The notes: generated from the letters alone by a model not told the origin. Shown: positions 10,430-22,904, counted from the first letter of the stretch. The stretch is DNA of 64,000 bases from Saccopteryx bilineata (GCF_036850765.1 NC_089494.1:59475809-59539808); one strand, 5' to 3'. Numbers and translations are program-made.

Positions 10430-10801
10430 CTCTCCAGGCAGAGGAGAACAGAAGTTCCATATCCATGCATGCTGCATATGGCTTTTCCAGTCTACCTGAA
10501 TCATTACCAGCTAGAAGCAGCGGTCATTGGGACTTGGACATGAGCTGCAAAGTATAGAATTGTGACAACAATTCCAGTGCCATGCAGACTTTTCCTGAAT
10601 GTGGACTTTTCCTGGAATCCTGCTCCTTGTTACAGCTCCTAATGGACTGAACTGGGGTTGGGTTGCATTGGCAGGGATTTGGAATGGTGTTGGTGCCAAC
10701 TTGGACTCGGTAAACATGTTAAGGACACTACTCTTGTATGGACTCTTGTTGTATTGGCCAAGAGTTTGCTTAAAGGCTTTGATCACTGTAAAAAATATAT
10801 A

Positions 10802-10834
<33 letters not shown>

Positions 10835-10840
10835 GACTAG
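10430..10840 (+). repeat. Unclassified retroposed-looking segment with AT microsatellite tail
   Basis: A relatively GC-balanced segment ends in TGATCACTGTAAAAAATATA, a (TA/TG)n run to 10834 and then a purine-rich A tract to about 10870. An A-rich or TA-rich tail after a distinct body is typical of L1-mobilised RNA. An 81-codon plus-strand frame (from 10599) and an opposing 91-codon frame cover it, neither with a domain I know. I do not recognise the family. It may be a lineage-specific repeat or a retrocopy of a 3'UTR. Confidence 0.3.
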
Positions 10841-10870
10841 ATAAAGAAAAAAGAAAAAGAAAAAAAAAAC

Positions 10871-11584
10871 TACTACTAATAAGTGATTCAGGTACCTTTA
10901 ACAGCCAAGAGCATTTGTGCAGACCCTAAAATCAACATACTTTAGAAATAGATCTGAAAAAGTATATCTCTGAATATCAGAAAACTTTGAAGCTTTAAAG
11001 CATCCACTCAAAGGAAAGGACTTAGAATAACCGGCATTTACTATCTGATCAGACGTGGACAGCTTTTGGCACAGGCCACTGAATATATAAGTGCTTGACT
11101 CCTGACTGCTTATAGGCATTCCTAAAACTAGAAATATGTTAGCCTGGAGAGGTCTGAATAGGAGAAAGTGTTACAGGTATGTATCATGATACCACATACT
11201 CCCCTCTGAGAGGCGTAGGCAGTCTTTCTAGGAAGATGGAACATCAAAAGTTATATGAAAAAAAAAATGACCCAGCATTGTCAGCTCATTTGTTCTAAGG
11301 ATAAGTGTCAATGTCACACACAACAGGCATTACAGGGTGGAAGCAAGAGTTCAGTTTGGTCTTTGGGTGAAGACGATAAAGTAAAGCCAGGAATTAATAC
11401 AGACTAAAAAACTATGGTGTTTCGAAAAAACAAACAAACAAACAAAAAAACTATGGTGTCTCTTGGGTTCCATCAGGAACTCAAGTTGCATAAATGGAGC
11501 ATTTAGTAAAGAAGATGAAAGGATGAAAGACACCATAGAAAACTGTCTATAAAATTCAAGAGCCTATAGGTGCTTTCACATCCT
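10871..11584. other. Single-copy stretch, nothing recognised
   Basis: Contains a short (CAAA)n tract near 11430 and nothing else that stands out. Confidence 0.4.
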
Positions 11585-11715
11585 TCAAACTATATATAAC
11601 CATAGATAGCATCATTCCCCTTTTTAATTGGTGAGGAAACTAGGACTAATAAAAAGGTTATAAAATTTGTCACAGGTCATACAGCTGGCAGATGATCAAA
11701 ACCTGTTAAGCTCAG
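11585..11715 (-). repeat. MIR fragment
   Basis: TTGGTGAGGAAACTAGGACT followed by GTCACAGGTCATACAGCTGG is the MIR core in the antisense orientation. Confidence 0.7.
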
Positions 11716-13997
11716 GCTTGGTGTTGACATTAGCCATACATGTGATGGGTGTGTCTATTCTTGGCTTAATTGAGGGGAAATTCTTCAACATGACAGTATT
11801 TTTCTTACTAGTTTAATGGAATTCTACAATTACAGCTATGTTCCTTAAAATCTTGAGTATTTTTTAAAAAGATTTCTGATAAAAATTTAATCACTAAGGT
11901 ATGGGGTCACCTTAAGTGGTTCCCAGGTATTTATTCTAAAAGGAAGCATTCCTTAGTGAACTCTACCAGAAAGCCAAGAGCAAGTCCCCATAGAATTGGG
12001 GGTATCTTAGGAGTGAGGGTACCTCATCTGGGTTCTGGGGCTGCTGAGGGGGCCATACTACACTGCACTGCTTTTTTTCTACACTTCTTTGGCCGCATAC
12101 ATTTTAATAGACATTTCATATGACAATTTTATAATATTTACTGTAGATGCATGAAAGATAATTCCATCTTTAATAGGATTGATTAAAATTTGATAGTTTA
12201 TTATTGATAGATTAGAAAAAAATTTTTGAGCTTCAAAACTTATTAATAGTAAATGCCCTATCTGTGAATTTCCACTGCAGTGACATTCCAAGAACAGGAA
12301 ATGCTCCCAGGACAAAGCCAAATCCTGAAATGAGCTTTCTATTTCCTGATGTGGCCAGGGCCAACTGCAGGCGGAGTCATGGCATAGCTGCAATACTTGA
12401 AAATTCAAGGACTTTTCCAAGGCTCTGGAGTTGCCCCTGGGAGAAAGCAGTCACCTGAGCTACAAGACTAAGAGTGCAGCCTCAGCCTGGGGGCACCCCC
12501 ACCCTTGCCCAAGTTGTCTTAGGGGTACTGGCTGGGCTGGTGGGCTGAGCACAGCCTCTTTCCATCTGCCTGGCCCCGAATGACAGCTACTTCTGGTGGT
12601 CCACCTTGAGCATTCTGCCCAATGAAATTCAGCTGGTTTGCACCGGTTCAGCAGAATCAATACCTAATTTTTTGTTGAGTTCCACGAACTGGTTGTTAAA
12701 ATGGCACTTGTAATTGGGGTTCTCTTTAAGGGGGGCGCCTGGGAAGCTGCCCAGTGTGGAAATCACAAATTTACATTCCTTACTCTTTTTTTTTTTTTTT
12801 AACGTTCATCTGCGCAATAGCATATTCTAAGCACCCGTAGAACGGGATCTTACTCCTACAGTGAAAAGATGGTTAAGGATAAATCACACAGCAGATGATG
12901 CTCGGATAAAAGTGAAGAAAATCGCAAGTGGCAACGCCAATCAAGAAGCAATATGGAAATGTCTTAAATAACAATTTTATTGTTTTTTGTCAGGTACTAT
13001 TTAATATTTTTTCATTAATATTTTAAAACTTATAATCTAGTTTTGTGTACCTCTTTTGTTATTCTTATTAATTCTTATTAAGTATTCTTATTAAGTATTA
13101 AGTGCACGAAATAATAAACTACCTTTCGGTATATATATTTTTATACTTAAAATGGTCATTAGGGTAGAGAACTAGTTGTTAAATTATTTGAATGCCACCA
13201 CTGATTCTGTCCAATCATTGCCTTCAAGAAGAAGTATTCGAAACAAGCACTGCTCATTACCACTTTAACCTGGACTTATTGGTCAACTGGCATCCTGACC
13301 CCTTCCCCCAGGTCCAGCCCGGTAAGAAAGGGGGAGCTGCGGCTCTGGGCCTGAGGGGGTTTGGAGCAGAGGAGAGGGAGGGTCCTCCCAGTTCAATCAG
13401 GGGGTCTTCAAAAGCTGTGGCCCAGGCAAGAAACACCTCTCAAGGACAAAATTGCTGAGGAAATTACAGATATGGTACTGCCAACAAAAGGTTGAAGGGT
13501 AAAGTCTCTTTTTGAAATCATCAGTAAAACACATATTTTGATCAATTGTGCTAGAGGAAAGTCTGGCTTACTTGTTTATTCTCATTCTGAGGAATCTGAC
13601 AGAAACATCATAGAATGAGCCAATCAAAGAGTATGAAGGCAAAAAAAAAATATGTAGAGAAACCAACAATATAGAACTGTATTTGACCATTAATAAAACA
13701 GTATTATTTTTCTGTTTTTCTTTAATTTGTAATATTTGTCAGTTTTATAACATTTCTTATTTGATGCAATTTCTTTACTTATTCAAATTAATTTTTCCAC
13801 TCATACTTAATTGTGCATTCATCTTTTTTAATTCTTTTTTCATAAAGTGTGCCCCATAAGGTGAAGCTTTAGGCACTACAAACCAAGATCTGTTCCTGAA
13901 ACTTCTGCTGGGAGATAAAAGGCCATAATCGGCATTCCTGTGTTCTCGGGGCTGCTGTCTCTGCCAATAGGGATGTTAGGAATCAGTGCTTGGTTCA
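11716..13997. other. Single-copy stretch, no gene recognised
   Basis: Bases 12460-12660 are GC-richer (a Pro/Leu-coded shadow frame on minus) without splice or domain evidence. 12985-13165 and 13680-13850 are very AT-rich. The segment 12800-12960 has several CpGs in otherwise AT-rich surroundings but fits no RNA or repeat I know. Confidence 0.4.
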
Positions 13998-14200
13998 GTT
14001 TCATGGAAAGGACAATGCACTGGAGTGGGAGTTTAGTTTTATTTCTGGATTAACCTTGTTCTAACTACATGCCCCTGGGCGAGACGGTAATGCTCTGTGA
14101 TGGTATTTTCGCATCAGTAAAATGGGATTCTAAATAAGAGCCCCCCCCCCATCTCACAGGGATGTCCTGCGTGTAGTGTTACTATAGACATCAAAATCTT
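13998..14200 (+). repeat. MIR SINE
   Basis: GGAGTGGGAGTTTAGTTTTA then CATGCCCCTGGGCGAGAC and CATCAGTAAAATGGGATTC follow the MIR consensus order on the plus strand. A run of ten C at about 14142 is a local expansion. Confidence 0.65.
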
Positions 14201-17200
14201 TGTAGAAGAAAACAGCTGACAAAACAGCAAAGCCATTGCTATCCCTCCTTGCATTTTTCTCTGGCTAGCAGCAAACTGAGGTTACTGGGAAAGCTGCACC
14301 ACCCTTAATATGCTGTTCTCACACAATCCTGGAGACCAACAGAAAGCTGTCAAAATTTCCCAAAAGTGTTGCTGTAGGTGGTGAGCTTCTTTTTTTTTTT
14401 AATATATGAAAGAAGTGAAAAGAACCATTTCCCTTCTCTTCTTATTTCTCTTTTTAACTGACTCAACCTTCCTGTCCATATCTTCATTAATCTCTCACCT
14501 CAGCAGACCACTGCCCTCTACTTCCTGTCAGATTCTGACTTGACATTACCCTCTTCCAGCTCTTCTGGGGGCTTGTGAAACATCCTGGAATTGGGCTAGT
14601 ATTCTACTCTCCTGGTCTTAGCAAGAGGTGATGGAAGACTAAAGAGGGTCAGCCTTGTTCAGATTTTGGGAAGGTCCCTTATGATGAAGCCATCCGTATT
14701 CTGTGCTCCACACTGCTCACCTGGTAGGACCATCTGGGGTCCTCTGGTACCTGAGGAAGAAACTCCTGACCTCTATTCTCTTTCTTGCCACACCCTAACT
14801 CCACCCCATGCTACTTTTGGCTTCTGATGTGCAGAAAATGAGCAAATGAAAACCAGGGAAATGCATAAAGTCAATGACTAATCAACCACACTAATCGAAA
14901 TCGAAGAAGGAAGAATAACACCGTCAAAGGCATTATTAACCAATGAGAAGGGCAATATGTTGGTCCCATTTGGAAATTTTCTGTGTCTTTATAGATTTGT
15001 TTCTCGAGGTAAATCACCAATCTAGCCACATTTGTTAACAATGCATGTAACTCTTAACGGCATCTCAAAAGCATACTTACTCTCAATTTTGCTTCTCATT
15101 CGTTTTTATGATGCTAGAGAAATTCAAATTATATAGGCTTTCTTTGTGCTGAGATGGTAATTTTATATCACTATAGATTAATAGCATTTTTAGTGATATT
15201 TGGTATCACTCATTTGTCTTCTCTGATCGTAAAGATATATATTTTTTTCTAATTTGGCTTTGCCAACAAATAAAAAATAAGGGTCTTTTTCTGTTGAATG
15301 AGCGAAAAAGTCATTCAGATAATGAAGAATTATTCCCTTTTAACGTACCACCAATCCACCATCTAATTGTTTTTGTTATTGCAGCAATACAGTTTCTACA
15401 AGGATGTGTGTGTGCACACGCCGCGTGTGTGTTTAGTCTGGCCTGCAGAAGAATCTCTCCTTGTTGCTAGTTGATCTTCCCTTTGCATTCTGATTACTGA
15501 GCTTCCAGCTTATCTAGTTAGAGTCTGCTCATCTATGCACCTCTGCTTAGGAAGACTGAAACCTCCCATTTCTTCCCCTTCTTCTCCCTTGGCCCTAGAG
15601 TTTTGCAGATATCTTTACTTTGTGAGCATATTGATATGTCTGGAATTCTATTCTAAGAACTGGCCCTGCCGTGCTCTCTTGGAGCAAGTATCCATTCCAG
15701 GGACGGTTATTACAGAACAGAAAGGCAGTCAGATTCGGTTTAGCTATCAACTTTTAAAAGCTTCCTCCATCTGCTAAAATGTGCACTGCAAAGTTGCACA
15801 TAAAATGCTTATGAGTACCTCAGCGCAGATTCATATAACGATCCTCTCTTGGTTTACACCACACTCTCCTAACTACCTATTCACCTGTTCCATTGGAAAA
15901 TTTTAATCATCTCTCTGACATTAGCTTGGCAATTTCAGCGGCCACTTCACAATCTTTCAAAGTCTTTCTGCTCCATTTCATTCCCATTTCTTCTCTGCTT
16001 GTGTTAATTATTTTTGCAGCTAGCATACGTGTTTGTCAATAATGCATTACATTTTCCATGTGTCAGTTCCTCAGCCCATCAAAGGACCCTGCTTTTTACA
16101 TTCTGAATCCATTTTCCCCTTTACCGACTCTGTTCATTTTGCTCCGGGCCTGCCTCTACTCCTCATTCTAAAACCATTGGAAGTTGCATGAAAGTTTGCA
16201 CTTACAAAGCGGTCCCCAGTTCAATTTAGGCCCAGTTCTCCACAGAGCATTAAGTTCGGGCCTGCGATGGGCTGTATGCTGTCTGAAAGCTCCCTGACTT
16301 TTCTGACACCTGAGATGCCTTAAATGCCCTCACCTTCTGGGATGCCTACTTCTAGAATGTGCATAGACAATCCTCCCATCCTGAATAAGGACCAGGAAAT
16401 AAATTCTCCATTAAGCTTGAGGATCATAAAAATCACTTGACCCCACTACCTCTACTGACCATGTGCTGCCTTTGCTAAAGGGAAAAAGTCTTCTGTTAAT
16501 GGCCACTCAGGGCAACATATAGCATAGTGCTAGGCACGCACCAGAGCTCTGTAGATAGTTGTACCATCCCATGTGTTGTAAAGGGCTTGAGGCCCACGGG
16601 CTGCATTTTGTTGGGTGGTGCAGAGAGGAATTGTGTTGCTCCTTTAAAAAAAAATCGCTACCATTTTCCCCTCTGTCCCAGCATAACCTCTTCTTGGGAA
16701 TTTTCTAATGGTTACCACTTCCTTTTTCATAATTAATATCGAGGATACCTACAAATGATCATAGTCCCAAGACTCTTCTTTTATTGTCGCTTCTGAGAAT
16801 TCACTGACTAGTTCTCTCTCAGGCTGAGGAAACCCCATTTTAAGAAAACTCTCTCTGCTTCTCAGAATGAGTGCCCTTCAGGGAAGGGCACATGCAGGGA
16901 AGTTTTTTTCCTTGTTTTGCTTTTGTCCCAGATTCCCTTGGGGGTTACACACACACACATACACACACACGCATCCTGTTCTAATTCCCGGGTTCCTTGG
17001 GGAAGCACTCAGCTTGTGACAGGAAAAAAAGGGCCCTTAGTCCCATGGACGGGGAGGGGGTGAACTGAGGCTCCTCCGTGTCTGAGCCCACTTTGTTTTC
17101 TCTTCTGCTCACGTACATCATACATGTGCACTGGAATCACCCGAGTGCCACACACTGACCCTTGGTAAGATTCCACGTCTTAGTTCCCTTCACCATGACC

Positions 17201-18189
17201 TTCCATTGCCAGCTCCTGCTGATATTTTTAACTGCCTTCTTTCACCTGGGAGCCCTTCCTCTCCATGCTGCAAGAGAATGCTGGAAATGGCTGGGCTGAG
17301 AAAACAGCAGTGTGGGAAAAGGGAGTGCTGAGAGGGGTAGGGATACAACTCTTATTGAGAAACAACAGGTTTCTGCATTCTTTGGATCCAGCAACTTCTT
17401 TCATCATCCCTCAGTCCTTTACTGGTAATCATAGCAAATAATCATTTCTGCTAATTTTGCCACAAGTAACACTGCTTTTCAAATGTCCTTCTGGGTACTC
17501 TCTGGCCATCGTTCTAATAATCAAAGATATTGACAAAGTCTGACTAAAGGAGAAGAAAGAGACAATCAAGTCATGTTTCCTTCATCATTCCAATGTCCGC
17601 CTGATCGTTTGCCCGCTTATGTAGAAATAGAGGCCTCTCTATTTCTCCTCTGCATATGTCTTTTCTCTTCATTCCTAGATCTTGGAAAGCTTTTCTTGAA
17701 CTTGAAGACCCCCTCCAGATATTATTTTCCAGAAGGGAACACTTCTGATGGAGTCTTTAATTCATAATAACAGAAGATGAAACACTATTGTGCCACCTCT
17801 GGACACAGTGACCTTGTATTTGAAGTTGGCCCAGGATTGACATTGGGCAGCTTAGCTTTTCTATTCTATCTTTAGTTCTAATGTCTAAGTCAGGCTAAGA
17901 AACGGCCTCCCCTGGTGATGTAAATAAAAATGAATTGTTATTTGGTTTACTAACTCCTTGGGTCAGAGTAAGCTAAAGAAAAGTAAAAGTATGAGAGGAA
18001 ACGGGGACAAATTATCAGTACTTATTTAGAGTCAATAGTGAGAATTAACCATACTTTCAGAAAATATTTCCTTGAAAGATCATAACAAAGGGTTTTGTTA
18101 AGAAATGTTGAGAATGGAAGGATTCTATCTCACACTCTTTGCTGAATTAAAAAAGAAAACAATGAAGGCTTCCATAAAATTCATAACTT
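14201..18189. other. Long single-copy stretch with no recognised gene or repeat
   Basis: Nearly 4 kb without clear mobile elements, unusual beside its neighbours. Small simple repeats: T10 at 14391, a (TG)-rich patch at about 15403-15432, (CA)n at 16947-16970. Frames of 60-80 codons look random. Absence of repeats can mark constrained non-coding DNA, but I cannot measure conservation. Confidence 0.4.
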
Positions 18190-18350
18190 TAGCCAGTGAT
18201 AAACTCATCCAGTTTCCACAGGAGTGAAATGGGGATTATAAAATTAATCTGTCTCATGGGCTTCTTGGAACTACTTCATAAAAATTTTAAAAGTACCTCG
18301 TACATAGTAAATATCGTATAAATATTAACAATTACTATTATTGTCAACTA
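18190..18350 (+). repeat. MIR SINE
   Basis: CCAGTTTCCACAGGAGTGAA ATGGGGATTATAAAATTAAT then CTTGGAACTACTTCATAAA and GTACATAGTAAATATCGTAT follow the MIR 3' half. Confidence 0.65.
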
Positions 18351-18500
18351 ATAAAATACCCAGTTGCTCTTATATCATATGATCATTACAGAGAGGTTGC
18401 AAACTAATAGCCCATGAATTGGATGCAGTCTGCATGAACAGTTTTTGAAATTTTTGCTTTATTTACTACATTTAAAATTAAGATCTCTCTCTCTCTCTCA

Positions 18501-18561
18501 AACACACACACACGCACACGCACACGCACACGCACACGCACACGCACACGCACACACACAC
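18501..18561. repeat. (CACACG)n/(CA)n microsatellite with seven phased CpGs
   Basis: A CA-type microsatellite preceded by (CT)n at 18485-18499. Within it CG recurs every six bases about seven times. Both strands read open in some frames (Ala-His, Val-Arg or Val-Cys runs) purely from the repeat. Confidence 0.95.
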
Positions 18562-19530
18562 TATTTCCAATTTTGCTGTGAACTGGGAGGACCTGCGACG
18601 CAAGGCCTGCCTTCCTGCCAGGCAGCACTGGGCTGTGCTGAAGGACCCCTTCAGAGGGTGTTTCCTATTGGTCTGCAAACCCTCCACGGTGCCCTCCTGT
18701 CGCCCGTGCAGTCACTTGCCTCGTTGGGCCCATTTGCATTCCCTCTCCTGTCTTCTACTCTAGAAGCACTTCCAAACAGACTCTTCTATTTTCTCTTACA
18801 AAAACAATAAGCTAGGAAGTTAGACAATACTATTCACATTTTTATAGTTGAAGAAACTGATAAAAGGGTAGATTCCATGACACTTGAAAAATGTTGCACC
18901 GTGAGTCTCTTGGGACTGGAACTAAAGCCCAGACCATGTTCTTCTCCAACATCACGCTGCTTCCCAACCCTGTGGACAGACTCCCTCAGATTTCACCAAG
19001 CTTTGTCCTCTGTCAGTTGCACAGAGTGTTCTTTGCTGTGATTTTAAGCAGCGGGGCAACTTGATAGATCAGTTTCAAATGGTAAGTTCAACTGTGACCT
19101 AAGGTGTCCAAGGAATGTCGAATGTCCTCTCCACTCTACTAACAAACAGGGCAGTCTCTAATTATTTGCATAGAATTTGTCTCCTAAGATAATTTAGTGT
19201 CCATGTGGCTCCATTTCACCTCTACTTATTTTCATTACCTTGCATATTAGCTATGTCAAGTTGATGGGCCTGCTGTTCCCCAGGGTGGCTATTAAAATAC
19301 TGGTGCTACAGTGGAATGCTTCCAGTCTTCTGGAACCTCATTTGAACGAAGCAAGTTCTCCATAATGATCATTAATGATGTATTGTTTGCATATAAATGT
19401 TGTATATTAACCTTTTATTTACTTTTCTGTGCCATCAGACTTTTTAGAGGTTCTTTGTGATGTGCTCTTAACTAATGACAATGAATAGTTTCTCCATTTA
19501 GGATTGAGTGATTATTTTGGCTGACAATTC
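18562..19530. other. Single-copy stretch, nothing recognised
   Basis: Two frames of 60-120 codons start in or near the microsatellite and look like chance. No repeat identified. Confidence 0.4.
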
Positions 19531-19533
19531 ACA

Positions 19534-19612
19534 TGTGGCAGGTGAAGCCTTGATCTTGGAGCCCTGGATGGGAGACCGCTTTCCTTGGAAGGTATGGCTG
19601 CCTGTGATCTTG
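19534..19612 (+). pseudogene. Possible 5S rRNA-derived remnant
   Basis: TGATCTTGGAGCC followed by TGGATGGGAGACCGC resembles two neighbouring parts of 5S rRNA (GATCTCGGAAGC and TTGGATGGGAGACCGCC), with the bases between them missing. The following CCTTGGAAGGTATGGCTG loosely continues the match. It is short. It could be a decayed 5S pseudogene, a piece of a 5S-derived SINE such as AmnSINE1, or coincidence. Confidence 0.3.
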
Positions 19613-20189
19613 GAAGTTACATGTTATTAATGTCCATGTACAAAAACCACCGAAGTCTTTTTGTAACCCAACCAAGACTGTCTATTGGCTCTTAAGTTTT
19701 ATGAATTAGGGATAGGAAACTGTCCATGTCAAGAAGTCCTTGCAAGGTGACTGGGATGAGGTTAGTCACCAACCCTGGAAGGAAGGACATCATGGGAGCT
19801 GGATATATTTTATTCCTTCCTCTCAGGATCTGAATTGGGCCTATGTTATAGCAAACCTTAGGGTTCATCGTCTCTATCCTTTGATAAATTCCTTTCTGCC
19901 AAAACCCAGATCTCAAGTGCTGGATTAAAGCTAAGAATTTACTCTTCTTATAATTAGACTGGATGAAATGCCTGCAGTTTGGTTTAATTTGGCCTTACAC
20001 CATGGGTTGTGAGCACCTGTGCAGGCAACAGCAAGGAGCCAATGGTCTTCCCTGCATAACACACCGAGCTTGAGCTCAGGTATGAAAGACCTGGATTTGA
20101 GCCCTTGATCGGCCACCTGTAAAACTTCAAGGTTTCTTTCTTTGTGTGTATATGTGTGTGTGCTTGTGTGTGTGTAGTAGACTGTGTTT
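19613..20189. other. Single-copy stretch, nothing recognised
   Basis: Ends in a TG-rich patch at 20138-20178. No coding signal. Confidence 0.4.
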
Positions 20190-20275
20190 TTCTTTTTTCC
20201 AGTATTATTGTTATATAATTGACATTTAACACTATAAGCTTAAGGTGTATTAAAAAAGGTTTCTTTTTCTTAAAG
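20190..20275 (-). repeat. Fragment of an old L1 3' end
   Basis: TATTGTTATATAATTGACAT then TTAACACTATAAGCTTAAGG matches the reverse complement of the old L1M 3' terminus; the same motif appears at 56072. Confidence 0.55.
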
Positions 20276-20289
20276 AAGGTTTCTTAAAC

Positions 20290-20460
20290 TCTATTTTAAG
20301 CCTAGGTTTTCTCTTCATTTAATAAGAATACTAACAGTACCCATTTCATAGGATTGTTGGGAGAATTAAATGACAAAATATATGAAACACAGTCTCGACT
20401 TTAGTACAATGCAATGTTCAGTACAAAGTACATAGCTGTAATAATTATTTGTTTTTTATT
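20290..20460 (+). repeat. MIR SINE
   Basis: TAAGAATACTAACAGTACCC then TTCATAGGATTGTTGGGAGA and ATTAAATGAC follow the MIR 3' half. A 124-codon frame at 20414-20788 begins in its tail; I regard that frame as chance. Confidence 0.65.
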
Positions 20461-21133
20461 ATTCTGTGAGTTTATGCTGGTCTCAGTTGTAGAGTCTTCT
20501 TCTGACCTTTCTTGTCCTGAAAGAGAGAAGCTGTTTGCTCTGCTGTTGCCATGTGCTTATCCCTGCGCTACCTGTCCTTGTGATCAAAAGTTAAATGTGA
20601 TTGTGATAAATCTTACTGAGTTTAGTTATGAGCAGGATGAGGAAATGGCCCTATGCCAAAACTATAAATTTGCCACAAGTCTCTTATGGAAAGGAATGAC
20701 CATTAGAAAAACTATTAAAGGCAGACATGGTTATGATATGAAGACTCATGTCTCAGGAAGGTGTGGAGGATCCTGTGGGAGAAAGTAGGCATAGATACTG
20801 AGGCTACTAAGGTGGGTATGACATAGTCTGGGGTCATATGGGGATTTGTTAGGCCCATGGTTGCTCTTAATAGCAATAACTGTAGTCATGGATGGGCCAA
20901 TGTAATGGTCACTGTCTTTCAAATTCTTATCATCTCTCACTTGACACATATGAAAAGCTAGGGCTATGTTCCCTGCCATCATCTTCTTCCTGCTTTAATT
21001 CATTTATCCACACTGCTGCCAGAATGATATTTTTATAACACAGCCCTAGTCATGCCCTTTCTCTGCACAATGGCCTTTTCTGGTGCTCATTGCTTACCCA
21101 AGTCAGTCTAGTGGCCAGAACTGAAAGGATAAC
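20461..21133. other. Single-copy stretch with a 124-codon chance frame
   Basis: The frame 20414-20788 has a hydrophobic N-terminus and many cysteines but its start lies in a MIR and no family is recognisable. Nothing else seen. Confidence 0.4.
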
Positions 21134-21141
21134 CCTTAGAC

Positions 21142-21458
21142 CAGGGGTTGGGAACCTATGGCTCGCGAGCCAGATGTGGCTCTTTTGATGGCTGTATCTG
21201 GCTCGCAGACAAACCTTTAAGAAAAAAATAACATTAAAAATATAAAACATTCTCATGTATTACAATCTATTCATCTCCTACTGCTCATGTTCATGGTTGC
21301 GGGTGGCGGGAGCCAATCACAGCTGTCCTCCGGGACAACACCAAATTTTTATTGGATAATGTGTAATGTACACGGGTCGTTGTATGGCTCTCATGGAATT
21401 ACATTTTAAAATATGTGGCGTTCATGACTCTCTCAGCCAAAAAGGTTCCCGACCCCTG
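21142..21458. mobile_element. Non-autonomous hAT MITE, family with CAGGGGTTGGGAACCT ends
   Basis: The 317-bp element starts CAGGGGTTGGGAACCT and ends AGGTTCCCGACCCCTG read as inverted repeat (15 of 16). The flanks are identical 8-mers CCTTAGAC at 21134-21141 and 21459-21466. The interior keeps several CpGs, including GGCTCGCGAGCC, suggesting limited age. No transposase frame. Confidence 0.95.
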
Positions 21459-21466
21459 CCTTAGAC

Positions 21467-22103
21467 CCATGCACACCATTGCCAATCCCTTGAGCTTTGA
21501 ATCCAGGTGGACTTAGTAGTTGCACACCAGAAGATAGTGCTAACAAGAGGTTGGAAAACTCAAAGGAGTTTGCATCACCCACTCTGAACCTTCATCCAAT
21601 GATCTGGATTGGAGAAGTTTAGGGAAAGATACTCAAGGGTTTCCTCTCCTGCCTGGAGGTGAAATATCTTCACAACCAAGGATCTGTTTATAGCTTCAAA
21701 TACCTGAGAAGCTGTTCAAGCCCTAAAGTTGGTTCTGGAGTCTCCCTGAAGAATCACTATAGAAGAATTGGGACTCAGTTTTTTCAACTGACCCTCTTTC
21801 CATTTGAAATCAAATCTTCATTTCTGCTTCCCCAGTGCCTCTGGCACACTGTCTTTCTAGTTTTCTTTAAATGCATGCTAGTAGCATCTGGTTAAAATTC
21901 TGTGATTCTCTGGGGAGCCTCCATGACATACGGCTTCTTGGTATTCTCTGAATAGTTATTTAAATCCTGTGTAAATAGAAGGTGGCTGCTCATCATCAGA
22001 TTCTTTTAAAATCCGGAGTTTTTTCTTGACAAGGAAACAATGACTGCTACTTCAAGCCCAGGAGGCTTCACTTGAAGGCAAGAGGGGTCACTTTAGCAGA
22101 GGT
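21467..22103. other. Single-copy stretch, nothing recognised
   Basis: Plain single-copy sequence between the hAT and an L1 insertion. Confidence 0.4.
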
Positions 22104-22189
22104 AGAAGGTACAATCCCAAACAACAGCTCAGATAAGGGCCTAATATCGAAAATATACAAAGAACTCATAAAACTCAACAACAAACAAA

Positions 22190-22820
22190 CAATCTAATAA
22201 AAAAATGGGAAGAGGACATGAATAGACACTTCTCCCAGGAAGAAATACAAATGGCCAACAGATATATGAAAAGATGCTCATCTTCATTAGTTATTAGAGA
22301 AATGCAAATCAAAACTGCAATGAGATACCACCTCACACCTGTTAGATTAGCTATTATTAACAAGACAGATAATAGCAAATGTTGGAGAGGCTGAGGAGAA
22401 AAAGGAACCCTCATACACTGTTGGTGGGAATGTAAAGTAGTACAACCATTATGGAAGAAAGTATGGTGGTTCCTCAAAAAACTGAAAATAGAACTACCTT
22501 ATGACCCAGCAATCCCTCTACTGGGTATATACCCCAAAAACTCAGAAACATTGATACGTAAAGACACATGCAGCCCCATGTTCATTGCAGCATTGTTCAC
22601 AGTGGCCAGGACATGGAAACAACCAAAAAGCCCGTCAACAGATGACTGGATAAAGAAGATGTGGCACATATACACTATGGAATACTACTCAGCCATAAGA
22701 AATGATGACATCAGATCATTTACAGCAAAATGGTGGGATCTTGATAACATGATACGAAGTGAAATAAGTAAATCAGAAAAAACCAGGAACTGCATTATTC
22801 CATACGTAGGTGGGACATAA
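22190..22820 (+). pseudogene. L1 ORF2 C-terminal fragment
   Basis: Encodes the cysteine-rich C-terminal region of ORF2p, recognisable from [48 protein letters not shown] and the closing SKSEKTRNCII. One TGA interrupts it and everything upstream (endonuclease, reverse transcriptase) is missing, so it is a dead fragment. Compared with the L1 at 50.9-52.1 kb it keeps the frame better, in line with a younger age. Confidence 0.85.
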
Positions 22821-22860
22821 AAGTGAAACTAAGAGACATTGATAAGAGTGTGGTGGTTAT

Positions 22861-22904
22861 GGGGGGAGGGGGGAGAGGGAGAGGGAAAGGGGGAGGGGGA
22901 GGGG
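22861..22904 (+). repeat. G-rich polypurine tract in the L1 3'UTR
   Basis: Runs of four to six G separated by single A or AGA, with more than four G-runs close together, fit an intramolecular G-quadruplex. G-rich polypurine tracts are a recurrent feature of mammalian L1 3'UTRs. Confidence 0.8.

Noticed and set aside
18445..18810. 121-codon frame with an Ala-His repeat
   Set aside because: It is created by the (CACACG)n microsatellite, which leaves several frames open on both strands.
20414..20788. 124-codon frame with a hydrophobic N-terminus and many cysteines
   Set aside because: Its start lies in the tail of a MIR, there is no promoter, splice site or known domain, and a single frame this long is expected by chance in 64 kb.
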